A stretch of DNA of 12,083 nucleotides. It comes from Lutibacter sp. (GTDB lineage Bacteria; Bacteroidota; Bacteroidia; Flavobacteriales; Flavobacteriaceae). The notes beneath the pieces are model-generated. The model saw only the letters and a list, made by a program, of their open reading frames with translations. It did not search any database and had not been told where the DNA came from. The stretch is from the NCBI GenBank assembly GCA_030599055.1, contig JAUVOS010000058.1, positions 1-12,083 of the forward strand. The letters are read 5' to 3'. Positions 7,104 through 12,083 of the stretch are shown piece after piece. The first letter of the stretch is position 1. Each line of letters begins with the position of its first letter. Both the position numbers and the translations under genes were made by a program.

Positions 7104-7913
7104 ATGTTACAACTCATTAACTTTTTTTCAAATAATAAAACAGGTTTACTATTTGTTTTATTAGAAGTTATTGCTTTTGTTTTTATTTTAAATAGTCACT
7201 CCTATCATCAAAGTAAGTATTTAAGTTCCGCTAATGGCATCAGCGGTTCTATACTTAAAAAATCAAATTCTATCAACAACTATTTTTTATTAAATAATAA
7301 GAATAAGGCACTCGTTAAAGAAAATGAACTATTAAAAAATCAACTTGAACATACTGAGAACCAAGCTATAAGTAGCATTAATCCTTTATCAAAATATAAA
7401 TATACAGCAGCTACAGTAATTAGTAATCCCTATACAAAAAGAAACAATGTATTGACTATTGACAAGGGGAGTTTAGATAGCATCCGACCAAATATGGGTG
7501 TTGTTTTAACAAATGGAATTGTAGGAATCACTTTAAAAGTTTCAAGACATTATGCTACTGTATTGTCTTTACTAAACAATCAAGCAAAAATAAATGCAAA
7601 AATGAAAAATAGCCACCATTATGGAAGCCTACACTGGAATGGTAAAGATTTTACAAGTGTAAATCTAGAAGATTTACCCATTCAAGCCAATATTAAAAAA
7701 GGGGACACCATTATTAGTGGAGGAAAGTCTGTTATATTCCCGGAAGGTATTCCAATAGGAAGTATTTCTGATTTCGTTATCGATAATAAATCTTACACAA
7801 ATATCAGTATTCATCTATTTGCTGATTTTAGTGCTTTGCACAATGTTTATGTAGTGAAAAACAGCAAAAAGGAAGAACAACTTGAGTTAGAACAAAATTC
7901 TGTGCATGAATAG
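7104..7913 (+). CDS. mreC: MreC, bitopic elongasome scaffold
   Basis: MreC is anchored in the inner membrane with its bulk in the periplasm, where it binds and activates PBP2 and links it to MreB and MreD. The 269-residue protein has a short cytoplasmic start, one membrane segment at about 13-30 (TGLLFVLLEVIAFVFIL), an asparagine/lysine-rich stretch with a predicted coiled coil at about 62-90, and then the two-barrel periplasmic domain. Recognisable family motifs are VLTIDKGSLDSIRPNMGV (116-133), GIVGITLKVS (138-147) and the GDTIISGG...FPEGIPIG block (200-219). The C-terminal tail is short, acidic and glutamine-rich. The ATG at 7104 is the only start compatible with the membrane anchor. The last 8 bases overlap the mreD start (ATGAATAG), implying translational coupling. 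Confidence 0.93.
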   Translation: MLQLINFFSNNKTGLLFVLLEVIAFVFILNSHSYHQSKYLSSANGISGSILKKSNSINNYFLLNNKNKALVKENELLKNQLEHTENQAISSINPLSKYKYTAATVISNPYTKRNNVLTIDKGSLDSIRPNMGVVLTNGIVGITLKVSRHYATVLSLLNNQAKINAKMKNSHHYGSLHWNGKDFTSVNLEDLPIQANIKKGDTIISGGKSVIFPEGIPIGSISDFVIDNKSYTNISIHLFADFSALHNVYVVKNSKKEEQLELEQNSVHE

Positions 7914-8421
7914 CGATTTATTTAAATATGGCATATTACTTCTGTTGCTTCCAATTTTACAAGTTGGTATATTTAATAATATTGATTTTATGGGTCATAT
8001 CAACCCCTATTTTTATATTATTTTTGTCTTTGTTTTTCCTGTAAAAAACTCTAAAACAATTCTATTAATTAGTAGTTTTTTGCTGGGATTATTCATTGAT
8101 ATTTTAACCAATGACGGAGGTATTCACACTTTTTCTTTAGTACTTATTAGCTATATACGTTTACCATTTCTAAGAATTATAACTGGAAAATCTGATTTGG
8201 ATCAGGCTCAATTTAATATACGAGATCTCTCGCTTCCGGTACTTATAACATGGATTACCATTCTGACCTTGCTTCATCATTTCTTTCTGTTTTTATTAGA
8301 ACAATTTTCATTCGCTCAGTTTGGCAATCTTTTATTAAAAACATTATTAAGTTCTCTATTTAGCATTGTTTTAATTATATTTGGACTACAATTATTTTTG
8401 AAAAGAAGGTCAAATGCGTAA
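7906..8421 (+). CDS. mreD: MreD, rod-shape membrane protein
   Basis: MreD is a small polytopic inner-membrane partner of MreC and PBP2 in the elongasome. The 171-residue product is strongly hydrophobic with five or six likely membrane segments at about 7-23, 34-47, 51-66, 74-90, 109-132 and 143-165. The stretch GLFIDILTNDGGIHTFSLVL (61-80) is the most family-like part, with the conserved Asp in the third helix and the GGIH turn. Sequence similarity in this family is low, so position between mreC and mrdA is a large part of the call. Its start overlaps the mreC stop by 8 bases and its stop overlaps the mrdA start by 8 bases (ATGCGTAA). Confidence 0.9.
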   Translation: MNSDLFKYGILLLLLPILQVGIFNNIDFMGHINPYFYIIFVFVFPVKNSKTILLISSFLLGLFIDILTNDGGIHTFSLVLISYIRLPFLRIITGKSDLDQAQFNIRDLSLPVLITWITILTLLHHFFLFLLEQFSFAQFGNLLLKTLLSSLFSIVLIIFGLQLFLKRRSNA

Positions 8422-10312
8422 CAATGGAATGATTTTAATACTACTTACCATTTTTAGTGGTTTGCTATTTATTAGCAGATTATTCTATTTGCAAATTGTC
8501 GATGATTCTTTTCGTCGTAATCCTTTAAACAACGCAGCGATTACTGCTAAATACGACTATCCAAAGCGCGGATATATTTACGATAGAAATGGTAAATTAT
8601 TGGTTGCCAATCAAACTTCTTATGATGTAATGGTGGTTCCCAAAGAAGTAGAAATCAGCGACACCTTAGAATTCTGTGATATTTTATCTATTGACAAAGC
8701 TTATTTTATAAAACAAATCAAAAAAGCGACACATTATTCTCCACGTTTAGCTTCTATTTTTTTAGAGCAACTCTCCAAAAGCGATTACGCTGTTTTACAA
8801 GAAAAAATGTTTCGATATAAAGGCTTCTATATTCAAAAGAGAATGTTGCGCAACTATCCTTATAATTCTGCGGCTAATGTATTGGGATACATCAGTCAAG
8901 TAAATGAAGAAAGAGCAAAAAACAGTTCTTATTATCAACAAGGGGAACTTATTGGAACTCAGGGAGTTGAAAAACAGTATGAAAATGTTTTAAGAGGTGT
9001 AAAAGGAGTTAAATACTATAAAAGAAATATTCATAATAAAATAATCGGTTCCTATAAAAATGGGCAACACGACACATTAGCGGTTGTTGGAAAAGATATT
9101 CAATTAACTATAGATATTGAATTGCAACAATATGGCGAATGGTTGTTAGAAAACAAACGTGGAGGCATCGTTGCTCTTGAACCTGCAACCGGCGAAATAC
9201 TTGCTCTGATAACTGCTCCCAACTATAACCCCAATCTTATGGTAGGGAGAGATCGTTCAAAAAACTTTAATCAATTGTATTACGATAAAATTAATAAGCC
9301 TTTATTTGATCGTAGTTTACAAGCACAATACTCGCCCGGTTCTACATTTAAAATGGTAAATGCTTTGGTAGCTTTACAAGAAGGTGTAATAACTACCCAA
9401 ACTTCCACTCGCTGTTTCGGAGGTTACAAATATGGACGTGCTTCAAGTGCTTTTATGGGCTGTCATTGCCACTCAGGAGGAAGACCAATGCAACTTACAG
9501 AAGCTATTTATAAATCGTGTAACTCTTATTTTGCAAATGCTTATAAAAAAACAATTGAAAACTATGCTACGACGGAAGAAGGCATGGATCAATGGAGTAA
9601 TCGTGTTAAAAAATTTGGATTGGGAAATTATTTAGGATACGATTTACCCGTTGGGCAAAAAGGATTAATTCCTGATGCAACATACTACAATAGGTATTAT
9701 CCAAAGGGTCGTTGGAGAGTTAGTTATACAATATCAAATGCAATAGGCCAAGGAGAAGTACTAACAACTCCAATTCAGCTTGCCAATATGACCGGCGCAG
9801 TGGCAAATAGGGGCTTTTACTACACACCACACATCGTTAAAGAGATTGACAATATACCTATAAACAACCCCAAATTTGTAACAAAAAATAACACCGAAAT
9901 AGATCCAAAGTACTTTGAATTTGTTGTTGATGGCATGCAAAAGGTTTTTGAACAAAAAGGGGGAACTGCCTATTATTCACAAATAAAAGATCTTGAAGTT
10001 TGTGGAAAAACAGGAACTGTAGAAAACTTTATCAGAGTAAACGGAGAAAAAATTGCTTTGTCTGATCACTCTATCTTTATTGCATTTGCCCCAAAAACAA
10101 ATCCAAAAATTGCAATCGCTGTTTTTGTCGAAAATGGAGGATATGGATCTGTAGTCGCCGCACCAATAGCCAGTTTAATGATAGAGAAATACATTAATAA
10201 AAGTATTCAAAACACATGGCGTGAGCAAAATGTACACGACAAAAATTTATATGAATTAGAATATAACAAACAACTAGAACTCCTGCAAATAAAGGATGAT
10301 ACAAGCATGTAA
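8414..10312 (+). CDS. mrdA: Penicillin-binding protein 2, elongasome transpeptidase
   Basis: This monofunctional class B PBP cross-links new peptidoglycan strands during elongation as the partner of RodA. The 632-residue protein has an N-terminal membrane anchor (about 6-28), a pedestal domain beginning with the family motif YPKRGYIYDRNGKLLV (49-64), and a transpeptidase domain with all three active-site motifs: SPGSTFK with nucleophile Ser310 and Lys313, SCN at 368-370, and KTGT at 532-535. GTQGVEKQYE (181-190) is a typical pedestal motif. Between the first two motifs lie Cys334, Cys350, His351, Cys352 and His353, in the region where E. coli PBP2 has a zinc site (see findings). AGAAGG at 8404-8409 could act as a ribosome-binding site, and the start overlaps mreD. 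Active-site spacing is normal and nothing looks inactivated. Confidence 0.96.
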   Translation: MRNNGMILILLTIFSGLLFISRLFYLQIVDDSFRRNPLNNAAITAKYDYPKRGYIYDRNGKLLVANQTSYDVMVVPKEVEISDTLEFCDILSIDKAYFIKQIKKATHYSPRLASIFLEQLSKSDYAVLQEKMFRYKGFYIQKRMLRNYPYNSAANVLGYISQVNEERAKNSSYYQQGELIGTQGVEKQYENVLRGVKGVKYYKRNIHNKIIGSYKNGQHDTLAVVGKDIQLTIDIELQQYGEWLLENKRGGIVALEPATGEILALITAPNYNPNLMVGRDRSKNFNQLYYDKINKPLFDRSLQAQYSPGSTFKMVNALVALQEGVITTQTSTRCFGGYKYGRASSAFMGCHCHSGGRPMQLTEAIYKSCNSYFANAYKKTIENYATTEEGMDQWSNRVKKFGLGNYLGYDLPVGQKGLIPDATYYNRYYPKGRWRVSYTISNAIGQGEVLTTPIQLANMTGAVANRGFYYTPHIVKEIDNIPINNPKFVTKNNTEIDPKYFEFVVDGMQKVFEQKGGTAYYSQIKDLEVCGKTGTVENFIRVNGEKIALSDHSIFIAFAPKTNPKIAIAVFVENGGYGSVVAAPIASLMIEKYINKSIQNTWREQNVHDKNLYELEYNKQLELLQIKDDTSM

Positions 10313-10325
10313 AAAAACAGGACAC

Positions 10326-10370
10326 AAAGGAATGATGAAAAAATCTTAGCACCTTAGCATCTTTGCCTTT
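10326..10370 (+). repeat. Imperfect inverted repeat containing a degenerate octamer array
   Basis: Three 8-base units follow one another at 10343-10366: ATCTTAGC, ACCTTAGC, ATCTTTGC. The left flank (10326-10337, AAAGGAATGATG) pairs imperfectly with 10358-10370 (CATCTTTGCCTTT): 11 pairs with one T-T mismatch and one bulged G, around a 20-base loop. There is no T-run after the stem, so it is not a textbook terminator. It lies in the 93-base spacer between mrdA and rodA, and the right part nearly repeats a 13-mer at 2978-2990. It looks like one copy, or a remnant, of a dispersed intergenic repeat. Confidence 0.6.
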
Positions 10371-10405
10371 TCTGGCAGACAGCTTAACGGTAAAAAAATG
10401 AACTT

Positions 10406-11707
10406 ATGCAAATTAGCGGTAAATCAAATTTCTTTTTAGAACTCGATTGGTTACTTATTCTAATATATTTAGCTTTAGTAACTATTGGTTGGTTTACCAT
10501 CTATGCAACAACTTTTAGCTCAGAACAGGTGGCTTTGATAAATCTCACAACTTATCATGGCAAACAGTTACTTTGGATTCTTTTTAGTTTCCTTTTAATC
10601 ATCTTACTTTTTTCGATCGAGGCAGCCTTTTACGAGCGATTTTCAAGTATCTTATATATCATTTCTTTAGGACTTCTTATAGGGCTTTTCGCTTTTGGGA
10701 AAACAATTAATGGACAAACTGCATGGTATTCGTTTGGTGGTTTTAGTTTACAACCTTCCGAATTTGTAAAAGTAACAACTGCATTAGCTGTTGCTAAAAT
10801 AATGGGAGATAATTTGTTTGATATCAAGAAAACTAGTGACTTAAGAAATGTGCTACTTGTATTGGCTATTCCTTTTGTACTAATATTAATACAACCCGAT
10901 TTTGGTTCTGCCATCATTTATTTTTCCTTTATATTTGTTCTGCTTCGTATGGGATTATCAATACGATTATTTTTGAGCCTGCTTGTCATGACACTTCTTT
11001 TTATCAGTACTATTAAATTTGGTGTTGGTGCTACTTTACTTGTATCTCTGTTATTATTAGGAATATTTTTCTACTATGCTTATAAACGTCAACGCATGTT
11101 TTTCAGAAAGTATTGGCCCTTCGCAATTGGTTCAGTACTATTCATTTTATTCTTGGTATTTAGTAGCAATTTAGTGTACAAAAAAGCACTTAAACCACAT
11201 CACCAAGACCGATTATCACTATGGTTACGTATGGAAAAAGATCCAAATAAAATAAGATCTCTTAAACGAAGTTTTGGTTTTAACAACGATCAATCTATAA
11301 AAACTATCGCTTCTGGAGGTTTTTTTGGCAAAGGGTTCTTAGACGGAGATAGAACAAACGGAAAATTTGTTCCTGAACAACATACTGATTACATATTCAG
11401 CACTATAGGCGAAGAGTTTGGTTTTCTTGGTAGTAGTATCGTCGTCATTTTATTCGTGCTTTTAATACTGCGTATTCTTCAAAAAGCGGAGTCACAAAGG
11501 TCTAAATTTAGTCGTGTTTATGGCTATGGAGTTGCTTCTGTATTCTTTGTCCATTTTGCAATTAATATTGGAATGGTACTAGATTTGTTGCCAACTGTGG
11601 GAATACCCTTACCCTTTTTTAGTTATGGTGGCTCTTCATTATGGGGATTTACTATTTTACTCTTTATCTTTATTAAACTAGATGCCAATAAAGCTAACGA
11701 GTTTTAA
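10406..11707 (+). CDS. rodA: RodA, SEDS-family peptidoglycan glycosyltransferase
   Basis: RodA is a multi-pass inner-membrane enzyme that polymerises lipid II into glycan strands during rod elongation, working with PBP2. The 433-residue protein has about ten hydrophobic segments. SEDS landmarks are present: WYSFGGFSLQPSEFVKV (107-123), LIQPDFGSAIIY (161-172), the large extracytoplasmic loop with SGGFFGKGFLDG (303-314), and PEQHTDYIFSTIGEEFGFLG (323-342), followed by GIPLPFFSYGGSSL (399-412) near the C-terminus. RodA rather than FtsW is chosen because it closes an mreBCD-mrdA block. An ATG at 10398 is out of frame, and 10406 is the first good in-frame start. The spacer before it contains a repeat element and no clear TAnnTTTG box, so it probably depends on upstream transcription. 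Its stop shares TTAA with the convergent parC stop. Confidence 0.95.
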   Translation: MQISGKSNFFLELDWLLILIYLALVTIGWFTIYATTFSSEQVALINLTTYHGKQLLWILFSFLLIILLFSIEAAFYERFSSILYIISLGLLIGLFAFGKTINGQTAWYSFGGFSLQPSEFVKVTTALAVAKIMGDNLFDIKKTSDLRNVLLVLAIPFVLILIQPDFGSAIIYFSFIFVLLRMGLSIRLFLSLLVMTLLFISTIKFGVGATLLVSLLLLGIFFYYAYKRQRMFFRKYWPFAIGSVLFILFLVFSSNLVYKKALKPHHQDRLSLWLRMEKDPNKIRSLKRSFGFNNDQSIKTIASGGFFGKGFLDGDRTNGKFVPEQHTDYIFSTIGEEFGFLGSSIVVILFVLLILRILQKAESQRSKFSRVYGYGVASVFFVHFAINIGMVLDLLPTVGIPLPFFSYGGSSLWGFTILLFIFIKLDANKANEF

Positions 11708-12083
11708 AAAAGTGAAGTTTGTCCATCTTCATCTATTTCAGGTGTAGTTGTATCCGTCTTTTTAGGAGTTTTTTCCACTTCTTCGATTGTATTAGAAATA
11801 ACGACTTCATCAACTTCTATTTCGTCGATGTCAGGTTTTATATAAACCAAAGGTTCCAGTGCATTTACTAGCTTAATTTTTTCTTTTGTTAACAAATTTC
11901 CCAAAGCTGTAATTCCTTTTACTTCAATAAACTCTTCGGCATTAATTGTTAGAGAATCCTGATTTCTTTTGCTAAAAATAATCTCCAGTACAGGTCTGTA
12001 ATCTGTAGAAACCATTTCTAACTGCGATTTTGAGTGATCTGATAAAATAATTTCTATTTTTTTTGGATTTTCTATTAAAAACC
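11704..12083 (-). CDS. parC: DNA topoisomerase IV subunit A, C-terminal end (5' part outside window)
   Basis: The frame is open from the right edge to a TAA at 11704-11706 and gives about 125 residues. It begins FLIENPKKIEIILSDHS, continues with STDYRPVLEIIF, and has IEVKGITALGNLLTKEKIK, which I recognise as the tail of the GyrA/ParC-like subunit of flavobacterial topoisomerase IV (the KGI-ALGN motif is characteristic). The last 40 or so residues are acidic and probably disordered, ending DEDGQTSLF. Topoisomerase IV decatenates replicated chromosomes; the breakage-reunion domain with the active-site tyrosine lies outside this window. An internal ATG at 12015 could be taken for a 103-residue gene, but the frame continues upstream with family-like sequence, so this is a 3' fragment. 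GyrA is the alternative; the tail favours ParC. Confidence 0.8.
   Translation of the reverse strand, partial: FLIENPKKIEIILSDHSKSQLEMVSTDYRPVLEIIFSKRNQDSLTINAEEFIEVKGITALGNLLTKEKIKLVNALEPLVYIKPDIDEIEVDEVVISNTIEEVEKTPKKTDTTTPEIDEDGQTSLF

Noticed and set aside
9432..9635. 67-codon plus-strand open frame within mrdA
   Set aside because: It lies inside the transpeptidase-coding region in another frame and has no features of its own.
10358..10365. CATCTTTG as a -7 promoter box for rodA
   Set aside because: It misses the first T of TAnnTTTG, has no TTG at the proper distance upstream, and is explained as part of the octamer array.
1..12083. CRISPR array, insertion sequence, tRNA or rRNA, or an undescribed multi-gene system
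   Set aside because: No spaced direct repeats, transposase-like frames, terminal inverted repeats or RNA-gene sequences were seen; nearly all coding space is accounted for by known housekeeping families.

Overview
The window is an AT-rich chromosomal segment from a member of the Bacteroidota, almost certainly class Flavobacteriia. Three things support this. The protein families are flavobacterial in character (a PorG/DUF6089 barrel beside uppS and bamA, and purH next to an mreBCD-mrdA-rodA block). Promoter-like boxes match the Bacteroidota -7 consensus TAnnTTTG. Strong Shine-Dalgarno sequences are absent at most starts. All coding sequence is housekeeping: envelope biogenesis, cell shape, translation termination, purine synthesis and DNA topology. 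I found no mobile element, CRISPR array, tRNA, rRNA, toxin-antitoxin or defence gene.

Layout. From 1 to 2841 three minus-strand genes form one transcription unit, read right to left as porG, uppS, bamA; bamA runs off the left edge. A 299-base divergent intergenic region (2842-3140) carries a promoter for porG on one strand and one for prfA on the other. From 3141 rightwards lie prfA (RF1) and purH, separated by an 83-base gap containing a six-copy heptamer array. From 5910 to 11707 is the rod-shape locus mreB, mreC, mreD, mrdA (PBP2), rodA. Its mreC/mreD and mreD/mrdA junctions overlap by 8 bases each, while mreB-mreC (168 bases) and mrdA-rodA (93 bases) are spaced. From the right edge back to 11704 is the 3' end of a topoisomerase IV subunit A gene on the minus strand, whose stop codon interlocks with that of rodA.

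How the genes work together. UppS makes undecaprenyl diphosphate, the lipid carrier for lipid II. RodA polymerises lipid II and PBP2 cross-links the strands, under control of MreB filaments and the MreC/MreD membrane scaffold. BamA inserts outer-membrane barrels, and PorG, if correctly identified, is such a barrel in the type IX secretion system. Both gene blocks therefore serve envelope growth.

The less expected content is intergenic: the TCGGTTR heptamer array after prfA, a degenerate octamer array before rodA whose last part nearly matches a 13-mer in the porG/prfA gap, the stop-to-stop TTAA overlap of rodA and parC, and two TTG codons that would be called as starts but belong to promoter-like elements. 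I do not see evidence for an undescribed multi-gene system here.
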